From an uncultured Eubacteriales bacterium (lineage in GTDB: Bacteria > Bacillota > Clostridia > Christensenellales > Aristaeellaceae): a stretch of DNA of 46,914 nt. This document shows, piece after piece, positions 8,339 through 17,220 of the stretch. The translations under genes were made by a program, and so were the position numbers. The stretch lies in the NCBI GenBank assembly GCA_902761755.1, contig CACWLP010000011.1, positions 1 to 46,914 of the forward strand, read 5' to 3'. Below the pieces are notes generated by a model. That model had not been told where the DNA came from and made no database searches. It was given only the letters and a program-made list of their open reading frames with translations. How positions within the stretch are numbered: the first letter of the stretch is position 1; the number at the start of each line of letters is the position of its first letter.

Positions 8339-11320
8339 TTATGATTGCTGCCTTTTCCAGAAGGCCACGGCATGCTCGATCCACCCTTCGGCGGCGGTTT
8401 CCGTGCCGGGGCCGACGCCGTGATCCACGCCGGGGAAGATTTCGCATTGGTACGGGACCCCGGCTTTTTTGAGCGCTTCCGCCATGCGGCGGGTGTTGTC
8501 GGGTTTAACGGTTTGATCCGCGTTGCCGCACCAGATGTAGGTGGGCGGATAGTCCGCATCTACCTGCTCATCCACGCTGGAAAAGGCTTCCATGGACACT
8601 TCAGCGGGATCACCCAGCAGCATGTTATGGGTCTGCTGTTCGGTGAAATCCGGGCGCATGCTGATGACAGGATAGGTCAGCACCAGCGCTTCCGGCCTGG
8701 GCAGATCGTAATGGATATAGCCCATATTGGCCGTGCCGAAGCTGGCTGCCAGATGGCCGCCAGCGGAGGAACCCCATACGGACCAGTGGGTGGTGTCCAG
8801 CAGGTATTCATCTGCTTTCGCGAAGATATCCCGCACAGCCTGGGCCAGATCGTCCTGGGGAGCGGGGAAGCGGGCCTGATCCTTCACCCGGTAATATACG
8901 ATGAAGGCGGATATGCCCATTTCATTGAGCTTTCTTGCGTAAGGCACGCCTTCAATAAAGCTGCACACCATGGTATACCCGCCGCCGGGGCAGATCACCG
9001 CGAAAGGATGGCGCTGCCCGTCCCGGAGCACAAAGCGGTCGTCCAGGGCGTAGGCGTTTTCTTTCCGGTGAGCGTCCTTTTCTGCCTGCTCCATGTCCAT
9101 GTCCTTGGGCGGCACATATTTGGGGATTTGATTCAACTGTTGATTGATGGCGATGATGCGCTCCTTGGGCATGTCCGGCGCACCCATGCGGATAAGCTGC
9201 AAAAGACTGAACTGCATCGTCGTGCGGCGGCGGTCCTCGGCGCTCATGCCCTCGCCGCTCTTGACCGTCTCGCGTCCGGTTTCCTGCTCCTTCTGCTTGG
9301 CTTTGGCGGCCCGGGCTGCCATCATTTCAGCCAGGAAGGGCTGCACCAGCGCTGCCGCGTCGTGGGACTGTGAGATGTCCTTCAGCAGGTCTTTGATGGA
9401 ATAGAAGCCCTCCGGCGTGTCGATGTCAAACCAGTTGAGCACCGTGCCTTGCTGGAAGCGATAGGCAGGATCAGGCTGGGAAACATGGGTAAACTGAGAC
9501 TGTTCGGTTAAATCGCCCGCGGACGCAATGACCGTATAGGTTCCCTCCGGCTGAGGCACGGTGAAATGGAAGAAATGATCCTCGGCCTGTTGTGTATACG
9601 CCGTTCCGCTGACCATCAGGGTCACTTCCGGCAGATTGCTGTATACCACAAATTCCGTGGTATCCCCTTCGCGGTTCACAAATTCCTTACTGCACAGATG
9701 CAGCGTGGGTTCATCCGTCAGCCAGGTCTGGTAGGCGTAGAAGACGTCCTTGCGGGTTTTTCGGTCAAAAGTCACCAGCCCCTTGTTGTTGCGCCCCTTG
9801 GTGCCGCCCTCCTCCCGTGCGTCGGCGGCGAAGTCAAACATGTTCCACACGTGGGTGGCCCACAGGTATTTCCGGGAATACAGCTGCTTGATCAGGCTTT
9901 CGTGGTAGATCATCTGGTATTCATTGCTGTAATCGCCGGGTTCAGGGTGGGAGGAATGCCACAGGCTGTTTTCGCAGCCATACTCCGATACGCCCACGGG
10001 CAGATCGGGATGCAGGGCATGGAAACGGTCGAACCAGGGGCCGTTGTCCTCCAGCCGTCCGCCGTACCAGCCGAAATAATGATTGTAGGAAAGCACGTCC
10101 GGCACATCCAAAAGGGGATGATCCACCGGGAGGGGCGATATGCAGGCCATGGTCGTGAGGCGGGTATCGTCCATTTCGTGGCACAGGACATTCAGCTTCT
10201 GATGGAAGGGAACCAGGGTTTCCTGGTCGCCGTGGGCCATGGTAATCTCATTGCTCAGACCCCACACCACGATGGCGGGATGGTTGTAATTCTGCTCAAT
10301 CAATTCCCGCATCTGGCTCAGAGCGTTTTCCCGGGCATTGTCCAGATGTTCGCTGATATAGGGGATTTCCGTCCAGACGACAATGCCCAGCCGGTCGCAC
10401 ATGTCATAGGTGTACTGATCGTGCTGGTAATGGGCCAGGCGCACAGTGGTGGCCCCCATATCGAACACATGGCGCAGGCTTTCTTCCATGTCCGCCTCTG
10501 AGATGGCGTTGCCCTTGCCCAGCCAGTCCTGGTGCATGGCCACGCCCCGCAGGGGGTAGCTTTCGCCGTTCAGGATAAACCCTTCATTGGGGTCGATACG
10601 GAAGGAACGGATACCGAAGGGAATGTCCAGGGAGTCGCACAGCGTCTCACCGTCGTACAGGCGGGCTTTCAACGTGTACAGATGGGGATTCTTCCGGCCC
10701 TGCCACAGCACGGGATGCTCAATATGGAAGGTAACTTCGTTCCCTGTCAGTGTTTCCCCATTCAATTCAAACACGGCCTGATCGCCGGTGGTGCATGCAG
10801 ATACAAGCACGTCGGCAGAGCCGTCATCCAGTACCTTCGGCGTCACCCGGATGCCGCAGCCGCCCAGGTTATCCATATCGAAATGGATTTTGGGCAATAC
10901 CACCAGACGCGCAGCCCGGTAAATACCGCCATAGAAGGTAAAATCGGCATTCTGCGGGTACACGGTATCGCAGGCGGCGTTGCTGACGGCGACGGTCAGG
11001 TGGTTTTCGCCTGCCTTCAGGCATTCCGAAATATTGAACCGGAACCGGCTGTAGCCCCCATGATGCTCCCCGATAAAATGATCGTTCAGCGTTATCTGAG
11101 CGGAGGCGGATACGCCGTCGAATTCCAGATAGACTTCTTCACTCGCTTTTCTGTCCGGCGCGGTAAACGTCTTTTCATACACGCATTCGCCCCGCCAGTA
11201 ATCCCCGCCGCCGTCCTGGCCGTCCAGGGCGTTCCAGGTATGGGGCAGCGTGACGGGCACGCGGTTTTCTCCAGGTTTTGTAAACAGCCAGCTTTCATTG
11301 AATGGGATCAGTTTACGCAC
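8339..11320 (-). CDS. GH2 glycosidase fused to an alpha/beta-hydrolase esterase
   Basis: This 993-residue protein has two enzyme modules. Residues 1-600 are GH2: a sugar-binding sandwich (VPVTLPHTWNALDGQDGGGD), an Ig-like domain and a TIM barrel with WGLSNEIT (acid/base Glu358) and PVGVSEYGCE (nucleophile Glu446). About residues 620-740 form a charged, mostly helical linker. Residues 760-993 form an alpha/beta-hydrolase of the acetyl-xylan-esterase-like (BD-FAE) type with VICPGGGYTM, GSSAGG (Ser852), CGNADQTV (Asp935) and GVDHG (His967). The start is GTG, placed 7 nt after AGGAGG. No signal peptide is visible. The enzyme could remove an ester group and a beta-linked galactosyl or related sugar from one substrate. 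Which sugar is unknown, because GH2 covers several specificities. Confidence 0.88.
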   Translation of the reverse strand: MRKLIPFNESWLFTKPGENRVPVTLPHTWNALDGQDGGGDYWRGECVYEKTFTAPDRKASEEVYLEFDGVSASAQITLNDHFIGEHHGGYSRFRFNISECLKAGENHLTVAVSNAACDTVYPQNADFTFYGGIYRAARLVVLPKIHFDMDNLGGCGIRVTPKVLDDGSADVLVSACTTGDQAVFELNGETLTGNEVTFHIEHPVLWQGRKNPHLYTLKARLYDGETLCDSLDIPFGIRSFRIDPNEGFILNGESYPLRGVAMHQDWLGKGNAISEADMEESLRHVFDMGATTVRLAHYQHDQYTYDMCDRLGIVVWTEIPYISEHLDNARENALSQMRELIEQNYNHPAIVVWGLSNEITMAHGDQETLVPFHQKLNVLCHEMDDTRLTTMACISPLPVDHPLLDVPDVLSYNHYFGWYGGRLEDNGPWFDRFHALHPDLPVGVSEYGCENSLWHSSHPEPGDYSNEYQMIYHESLIKQLYSRKYLWATHVWNMFDFAADAREEGGTKGRNNKGLVTFDRKTRKDVFYAYQTWLTDEPTLHLCSKEFVNREGDTTEFVVYSNLPEVTLMVSGTAYTQQAEDHFFHFTVPQPEGTYTVIASAGDLTEQSQFTHVSQPDPAYRFQQGTVLNWFDIDTPEGFYSIKDLLKDISQSHDAAALVQPFLAEMMAARAAKAKQKEQETGRETVKSGEGMSAEDRRRTTMQFSLLQLIRMGAPDMPKERIIAINQQLNQIPKYVPPKDMDMEQAEKDAHRKENAYALDDRFVLRDGQRHPFAVICPGGGYTMVCSFIEGVPYARKLNEMGISAFIVYYRVKDQARFPAPQDDLAQAVRDIFAKADEYLLDTTHWSVWGSSAGGHLAASFGTANMGYIHYDLPRPEALVLTYPVISMRPDFTEQQTHNMLLGDPAEVSMEAFSSVDEQVDADYPPTYIWCGNADQTVKPDNTRRMAEALKKAGVPYQCEIFPGVDHGVGPGTETAAEGWIEHAVAFWKRQQS

Positions 11321-11338
11321 AGGTTTTCCTCCTTTTCG

Positions 11339-12517
11339 TCAGGAAAAGTAGATCAGGCTGCGGATTTTGCCGATCAGCGTTCCGTCGCCGTCCTTTTGAT
11401 TTTGCATCAGCAGGATGGTCACGCCGGTGGCGGGATCGTTGATAAAAAAGGTGCTCAGCCAGCCGTCCCAGCCGTATTCTCCCATATTGGTGGGGAAAAA
11501 GGCAGCGGCCGGGTCCACCGTCACCCGCAGAAGATTGGCATAGCTGCGGCCTTCCAGCCCCATGGTTTGAGCAATGGTTTGCTGCGGTTTCCCCGTTTGC
11601 CGGCGACCGGTCATAAAGCGCACGGTGCTTTCATTCAGGATGCCCTGTCCGCCGTTCATCAGCATCCGCGCGAAGCGGGCGTAATCCTCAATGGTGGAGA
11701 AAAGCCCCGCCCCGCCGGAATGGAAGGCGTTTTCCCCGCCGTCGTTGCGGATTGCCAGATGATTGCCGGTATAGGGAACAAGGCTGCCGCATTCGTCCTT
11801 CTGATATACGGTCACCAGCCTTGCGCGTTTATCCTCCGGCACGAAAAAGCCGCTGTCCTCCATGCCCAAAGGCGATAAAACGCGCTTTTGCAAAAAGTCC
11901 GCAAAGGGCATATCGGCGGCCTTTTCGATCACCGCGCCCAGCACATCGGCGCAAACACTGTAATTCCAGCCTTCGCCGGGGTGGAACAAAAGCGGAATGG
12001 TTCCGATCCGCTCCGCAAATTCCTGGGTATCCATGGGGCGATCGGTGTCAAAGCGCCGCTCCGCCTCCTGAAAAACCATTTTCGTTTCCCGCTGGGGCAG
12101 GGTATCATCGCCGTCATAGGAAAGCCCCGCCGTCATATCCAACAGATCCCGCACCAGGCATTCCCTGGCCACAGGAACCATGCCCGTCGGTGTCTGCACC
12201 TGCTGATGCCGGAAGGAGCTGATATACCGGGATACCGGCTCATACAGATCCAGCTTTCCTTCCTGGATCAGCAGCATGGCGGCGCAGGAGGTTAAAGGCT
12301 TGGTCATGGAATAACAGCGGAAAATGCTGTTTCTTTGCATGGGCGTTTGCCGGGCAAGATCCGCGCAGCCGTTTTCCAAATAGCAGATTTCTCCCTGCCC
12401 GTCCATTACCAGCAAATTGCTTCCCGCGTTTGCCCCGGCTGCGGTGGCCCGATTCAGACAATCCAGCAGCGCGTCCCGACGCTGCTGGATGTTTTCACGC
12501 TTCAAAGGATACATCAT
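11339..12517 (-). CDS. Serine hydrolase, beta-lactamase/EstB fold
   Basis: The 392-residue protein carries the SxxK motif CYSMTKPLT (Ser70, Lys73) and a Tyr-Ser motif GEGWNYSVCADVLG (Tyr186), as in class C beta-lactamase-like esterases and D-alanyl-D-alanine-carboxypeptidase relatives. It has no signal peptide, which argues against antibiotic resistance or cell-wall work. In this operon it probably acts as a cytoplasmic esterase on an acylated glycoside, a role seen for EstB-type enzymes. The ATG overlaps the upstream GH2 stop (ATGA), so translation is coupled. The next gene starts 18 nt later. Exact substrate unknown. Confidence 0.85.
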   Translation of the reverse strand: MMYPLKRENIQQRRDALLDCLNRATAAGANAGSNLLVMDGQGEICYLENGCADLARQTPMQRNSIFRCYSMTKPLTSCAAMLLIQEGKLDLYEPVSRYISSFRHQQVQTPTGMVPVARECLVRDLLDMTAGLSYDGDDTLPQRETKMVFQEAERRFDTDRPMDTQEFAERIGTIPLLFHPGEGWNYSVCADVLGAVIEKAADMPFADFLQKRVLSPLGMEDSGFFVPEDKRARLVTVYQKDECGSLVPYTGNHLAIRNDGGENAFHSGGAGLFSTIEDYARFARMLMNGGQGILNESTVRFMTGRRQTGKPQQTIAQTMGLEGRSYANLLRVTVDPAAAFFPTNMGEYGWDGWLSTFFINDPATGVTILLMQNQKDGDGTLIGKIRSLIYFS

Positions 12518-15027
12518 TTTTCTTCCTCAAGCAGCAGGGTGATTTCAGCTTTCTCCAACCCCTCGGCGGAGACGGTCAGCTTTGCCTCGCCCGCTTCATA
12601 GCCGGAGCGCAGCACGGCCAGGGCTTTTCCCTGATAGCTGGTAAACCAGCCCTTGCTGTAATTCTCATCGGTGATGGGATTCCCGCTGCCAAAGCCCAGC
12701 AGCTCCGCCGCGCCGGTAACCTCGGCTTTCAAAAGTCTGTCAGCGTCAGGAACAACATTGCCATTTTCGTCGATCAGTTCCGCATTCACATAGCACAGGG
12801 ATTCCCCGTCGGCTTTCATTTCTTCCGTTTCCGCGGTCAGGCGGATGGCAACGGGCTTGCCGGTGGTAGCAAGCACTGTGCGGGAGACTTCTTTTCCAGC
12901 AGTATAGCTGACCGCTTCCACCGTGCCGGGCTGGTATTGCGCTAGGAACAGGAATGTCAAGGGCATGTCCTGGATCAGCGCTTCGCCCGCCTTTTTGCGG
13001 CCAACGCTGATACCATTCACCAGCAGCTCCACTTCCTCCGCGCTGCTGAACACGGCGAGGTCCACAGGCTTGCCTTCCCAGCCCTGCCAGTTCCAGCACT
13101 GCCACACCCCAGGGAAGCCCCAGCTGGACAGGGTTTCCACCTTGCCGATGACAGCGGGGTCATAGGAGAACAATCCGGTTTCCTTGCTGCCCCACACGAT
13201 GCGGCGGTAGACGCCCTGGGGACGGATTTGCCCAGTCACGTCAAAGTCCGCGTCATTGGCCGTGCGCCAGGGGAAGGGCGAAGGCGCGCCCCAAGGGTTG
13301 CCGATGCGGGGATCGCCGGGTTCGTAGAAGGTGGCCTTGCCGATGCCGGCCTCGCCGATGTAATCCCAGGCCGTCCAGGTAAAATCGCCGATCACCCAGG
13401 GAGTTTTTTCGATCATAGGCCAGTGTATGCCGATTTCCTTGGGATAGTTTTCGCTGCCCAGGATCACCCGCTCGGGGAACATCTGGTGATCCTGCTCGTA
13501 TTTCCCCTCCAGGTAATTGTAGCCCACCAGGTCCAGGCCGTTGGCGAAGGCTTCGGTGTACTGCTCCCACAGCAGATCCTTCTTGCCGCCGATGTCGGCG
13601 TTCTGCAATCCGCCGGAGAGCCCTTCCATCCGCTTTTTCATCTGCTCGGCCATGATGAAATCATCCAGCCCGTTCCAGAAGGAGCAAATGCCGTTGGAGA
13701 TGGGCCTGCTGGGGTCGAGCCTGCGGATCGTATCCGCCAGCTTTACTGCCCACACATAGCCGTCGTTCAGGCCGCCGCGCTCGGTGATCTCGTTGCCGGT
13801 GGACCAGAGCGTGACACAAGGATGGCAGCGGTCCCGCTTCACAAAGGCAGTCAGATCCTTCTCCCAGTCGGTGTCGAAATACTGGTTGTAGTCCCCGGGC
13901 TGCTTGCCCATGCCCCAGGCGTCAAAGGCTTCATCGAAGATATACATGCCCAACCGGTCGCAGGCTTCGATGAGCGCGGAGGATGGCGGGTTGTGGGTGG
14001 TGCGGATGGCGTTGAAGCCCACTTCCTTTAATTTCTTTACCTTCCGAGCTTCCGCGTCGTACACCGTCACTGTGCCGATGGGGCCGTTGTCGTGGTGCAG
14101 ACAGCCGCCCTTAAGCTTCACTTCTTTGCCATTGATCCGCAGGCCATGCTTCACGTCCGCTTCGATGGTGCGGATGCCGAAGAGTACGCTTTCGGTGTCC
14201 TCGGTGGGGTGCTCATTGGGAACGATATGCGTTTTGAAAGTACCAACGTCTTTCACCGTTGCCTGTAAGCGGTACAGATTGGGGGTTTCGGCGTCCCATA
14301 GTCTGGGTTCATCCACGGTCAAGGTCATATAAGCTGTACCTACGGACAGGGGCTGCACCTGGGTCAGGGTCTTGCTGGTCTTCACCGTCTCGCCGGTTTT
14401 GTCGTCGATCAGGGCAAAAGTGACCTCCGCCAGGCGGCTTTCGGCGTTTTCATTTTTGATTTCAGCGGACACCTGGAGATAAGCGGTCTCCGGCGCGCCG
14501 TCGGTCTTGTATTCGATCTTTTTCGTATACCCGGCCAGGCCCCCGAAGGCTACATGCAGCTTGGGCGTGTGCGTAAGTTCCACGCCCCGAAACAGGCCCG
14601 CGCCGGAGAACCAGCGGCTGTTGGGCTGCATGCTGGGGTTCACGGTGATCACGACACGGTTCTTCTGGCCCGGATAGACCAAATGGGTAATATCCGTCTC
14701 AAAGGGCGCGTAGCCGTAATGCTGCAGGCAGGACAGATTGCCGTTCACCTCCACGGTGGCGTTCATCATGACCCCGTCGAAGCGCAGGAAGATCTGGTCG
14801 TTTTCCCATTCCGCCGGGATATCGATCTCCTTGGCATAATGGGCCACGCCCGCGTTGTAATAGCCGCTGGACGCGCCGGATGCCGCTTCCGGGAAAACGT
14901 CGCTTTCGATCATATAATCATGGGGCAGATTGACTTTCCGATCCCCGAAAATCCCGCGGATGCGCTGTCCCAGGTCCACCTGACCCAGACCAAGATCCCA
15001 TTCCTGATTGATCTTCATGCTGCGCAT
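12514..15027 (-). CDS. GH2 beta-galactosidase-type enzyme with C-terminal Ig-like domains
   Basis: This 837-residue protein begins with a GH2 sugar-binding domain (FGDRKVNLPHDYMIESD; GYYNAGVAHYAKEI), followed by PNSRWFSGAGLFRGVEL, an Ig-like domain and a TIM barrel. LWSTGNEITERGG contains the acid/base Glu (about 413) and VILGSENYP the likely nucleophile (about 526). The C-terminal part (EVELLVNGISVG; AIRLTAETEEMKADG) resembles the DUF4982 and invasin/Ig-like tail of many beta-galactosidases. The start at 15027 was chosen because AAGGAGG lies 9 nt upstream. An upstream in-frame ATG at 15084 would fall inside the preceding gene. No signal peptide. Substrate is inferred as a beta-galactoside or beta-glucuronide-like linkage. 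Confidence 0.88.
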   Translation of the reverse strand: MRSMKINQEWDLGLGQVDLGQRIRGIFGDRKVNLPHDYMIESDVFPEAASGASSGYYNAGVAHYAKEIDIPAEWENDQIFLRFDGVMMNATVEVNGNLSCLQHYGYAPFETDITHLVYPGQKNRVVITVNPSMQPNSRWFSGAGLFRGVELTHTPKLHVAFGGLAGYTKKIEYKTDGAPETAYLQVSAEIKNENAESRLAEVTFALIDDKTGETVKTSKTLTQVQPLSVGTAYMTLTVDEPRLWDAETPNLYRLQATVKDVGTFKTHIVPNEHPTEDTESVLFGIRTIEADVKHGLRINGKEVKLKGGCLHHDNGPIGTVTVYDAEARKVKKLKEVGFNAIRTTHNPPSSALIEACDRLGMYIFDEAFDAWGMGKQPGDYNQYFDTDWEKDLTAFVKRDRCHPCVTLWSTGNEITERGGLNDGYVWAVKLADTIRRLDPSRPISNGICSFWNGLDDFIMAEQMKKRMEGLSGGLQNADIGGKKDLLWEQYTEAFANGLDLVGYNYLEGKYEQDHQMFPERVILGSENYPKEIGIHWPMIEKTPWVIGDFTWTAWDYIGEAGIGKATFYEPGDPRIGNPWGAPSPFPWRTANDADFDVTGQIRPQGVYRRIVWGSKETGLFSYDPAVIGKVETLSSWGFPGVWQCWNWQGWEGKPVDLAVFSSAEEVELLVNGISVGRKKAGEALIQDMPLTFLFLAQYQPGTVEAVSYTAGKEVSRTVLATTGKPVAIRLTAETEEMKADGESLCYVNAELIDENGNVVPDADRLLKAEVTGAAELLGFGSGNPITDENYSKGWFTSYQGKALAVLRSGYEAGEAKLTVSAEGLEKAEITLLLEEEK

Positions 15028-15041
15028 TGTGCGTGTCCTCC

Positions 15042-17207
15042 TTATTGCTTTGCCCAGAATATATATTTGCCGGGGTTCACCCATTTTTCCTCACCGTTCA
15101 GGCAAACCAGTGTGCGTACCGGAGTTTCCAATTCATAGCGCACGCCGTCCTCCTTGCAGACCCACAGGGCGCTGACCGTGCCGTGTCGGGTGTCCAGTTT
15201 TGCCTGCAGCCATCCCAGGCGAGCGTCCGGATGGGGCGCGTAGATCAATTCCTCAAAGCCGGGTTTGTCCTCGGCATGCCGGATGCCCGCTGCCTGCTCG
15301 AAGATCCAGTCCGCCACCGCGCCATAGGCATAGTGATTAAAGGAGTTCATATCCGCAGACCAGAAACTCCCGTCCTCATGAATGCCGTCCCAGTGCTCCC
15401 AGATGGTGGTGGCACCCTTGGTGATGGGGTAGAGCCAGCCGGGGTATTCCCGGCGCAGCACCAGATCCCAGGCCAAATCGGCGTGGCCATACTGGCTCAG
15501 CACGTGCAGGATGTAGGGCGTGCCCACAAAACCGGTGCGCAGCTGCACGCCGTCTGCTTTGACCATCTCCGCTAGGGCGTCGGCGGTCTTTTGCGCATCC
15601 TCCGCCAATCCGAAATGCACGGCCAGCACGTGCTCGGTTTGGGTTTTATACTCGGGGAAGGCTTTGCGGAAAGCATCTACGATGTCCCGGTGCAGCTTTT
15701 CATAGGAGGAAACATCCCTGCCCAGCAGCTTGCTCGCCTTCACCACCAGCTCCGTCGAATGGGCATAGAAGGCGCTGGCGATGAAATCCTCCCGGGAGCT
15801 GCCCTTGTAGCTGCCGCTGGGCGCGTCCAGGCCCAGCCAGTCGCCAAAGTGGAAATGGTCGACCCACAGGTTGGGGGTCTTGGTAACCGAGCCGATATAA
15901 TCCACCCATTTGCGCATGCTGTCAAGCTGATCCTCCAGCACGGCCATGTCCGCATAGGTCTGGTACACCTGCCAGGGGCAGATGGTGGCGGCATCGCCCC
16001 ATGCGGCGCTGCTGGGCCCTTCGGGCATCAGATCGGGGATCACCTGGCCCACCTCGCCGCTTTCCCGCTGGTCGGCACCCAGGTCATGGAGCCATTTTTT
16101 GAAAAAACGCTCGGTATCAAACAGATAGCTGGCGGTCTTGATGAACACTTGGGCGTCGCCTGTCCAGCCCAAACGCTCGTCCCGCTGGGGGCAGTCGGTG
16201 GGCACGTCCAGGAAGTTGCCCCGCTGGCCCCACACGATGTTGGAAAACAGCTGGTTCAACTCGGCGCTGCCGCTCTTCAACCAGCCGGTGCGCTTCATAT
16301 CGGAATGCACGGCGATGGCGGTGAAGTTTTCAGACTTGGCTTCACCCGGCCAGGACAGCAGCCGAATGTACCGGAAGCCGAAGAAGGTAAGCTCCGGATG
16401 CCAGATCTGTTTTCCATCCCGGCAGATATACCTTGCCTGAGCCTTGGCGCTGCGGTAGTTTTCGTTGTACCAGTTTCCGTCCTGATCCTGCACCTCGGCG
16501 TGATCGAACAGCACCTCATCCCCGGCGTGGGCGTTCAGCGTGATTTCCACATAGCCCGTGACCTCCTGGCCAAAGTCCACCACGGTGTCGCCCTGGGGCG
16601 TTTTGAATATGCGTTTCGCGGTGATGCGCTCCGTCTCCCGGATTTCTTCGCCCTCCTGGGGGATCAGGATATCCTTGCCCCATTTCAGCGGCTTTACCGG
16701 CTGCCAATCGGACGGCTCGATCCGGGCATCGCAGGTTTCGCCGTCATAGATTTCGCTGAACAGGATGCGGCTCTTTGCCCATTGCCAGGTTTCATCCGTC
16801 AGGATGGTTTCTTCCGTGCCGTCGGCATAACAAATATGCAGGGAAGCGATCAGCCCGCAGGGCTGGGCCATCCGCCGCTGCTTGTCCTCGCTGTTCAGCC
16901 AGCCCGGCATGGGCGAGCGAAACCAGCCCCGGCCCACGGTAACGCGCAAATCATTATCTTTTTGCAGCAAGGTCATCACGTCGTAGGTCTGCACCTGCAG
17001 ACGGTGCTCATAGCTGGTCCAGCCGGGGGCCAGCATGAAATCGCTCACCCGCCGGCCGTTGATTTCGGCTTCATAAATGCCTAACGCGGTGATTTCCAGT
17101 TCGGCTTTGGCAACCGTTTTTTCCGCGGTGAACGGTTTGCGAAATACCGGACAGACGTCGCCGGTATCCTGCAATACCGTGATCCAGGCGCTGGTTTTGA
17201 TGTTCAT
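15042..17207 (-). CDS. Alpha-L-rhamnosidase, GH78 family (second copy)
   Basis: This 721-residue protein starts at the ATG at 17207, with AAGGAGG 8 nt upstream. Domains run GH78 N-terminal sandwich (INGRRVSDFMLAPGW; VGRGWF), TVVDFGQEVTGY and TFFGFRYIRLL, then the catalytic barrel with DVPTDCPQRDERLGWTGD (acid) and TTIWEHWDGI (base) and a closing beta domain. It is clearly diverged from the GH78 at 5781-8309, being about 120 residues shorter with different loops, so the two probably cleave different rhamnosyl linkages. No signal peptide. The stop lies 14 nt before the next gene in the same operon. Confidence 0.9.
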   Translation of the reverse strand: MNIKTSAWITVLQDTGDVCPVFRKPFTAEKTVAKAELEITALGIYEAEINGRRVSDFMLAPGWTSYEHRLQVQTYDVMTLLQKDNDLRVTVGRGWFRSPMPGWLNSEDKQRRMAQPCGLIASLHICYADGTEETILTDETWQWAKSRILFSEIYDGETCDARIEPSDWQPVKPLKWGKDILIPQEGEEIRETERITAKRIFKTPQGDTVVDFGQEVTGYVEITLNAHAGDEVLFDHAEVQDQDGNWYNENYRSAKAQARYICRDGKQIWHPELTFFGFRYIRLLSWPGEAKSENFTAIAVHSDMKRTGWLKSGSAELNQLFSNIVWGQRGNFLDVPTDCPQRDERLGWTGDAQVFIKTASYLFDTERFFKKWLHDLGADQRESGEVGQVIPDLMPEGPSSAAWGDAATICPWQVYQTYADMAVLEDQLDSMRKWVDYIGSVTKTPNLWVDHFHFGDWLGLDAPSGSYKGSSREDFIASAFYAHSTELVVKASKLLGRDVSSYEKLHRDIVDAFRKAFPEYKTQTEHVLAVHFGLAEDAQKTADALAEMVKADGVQLRTGFVGTPYILHVLSQYGHADLAWDLVLRREYPGWLYPITKGATTIWEHWDGIHEDGSFWSADMNSFNHYAYGAVADWIFEQAAGIRHAEDKPGFEELIYAPHPDARLGWLQAKLDTRHGTVSALWVCKEDGVRYELETPVRTLVCLNGEEKWVNPGKYIFWAKQ

Positions 17208-17220
17208 TGGGGCAGCCTCC

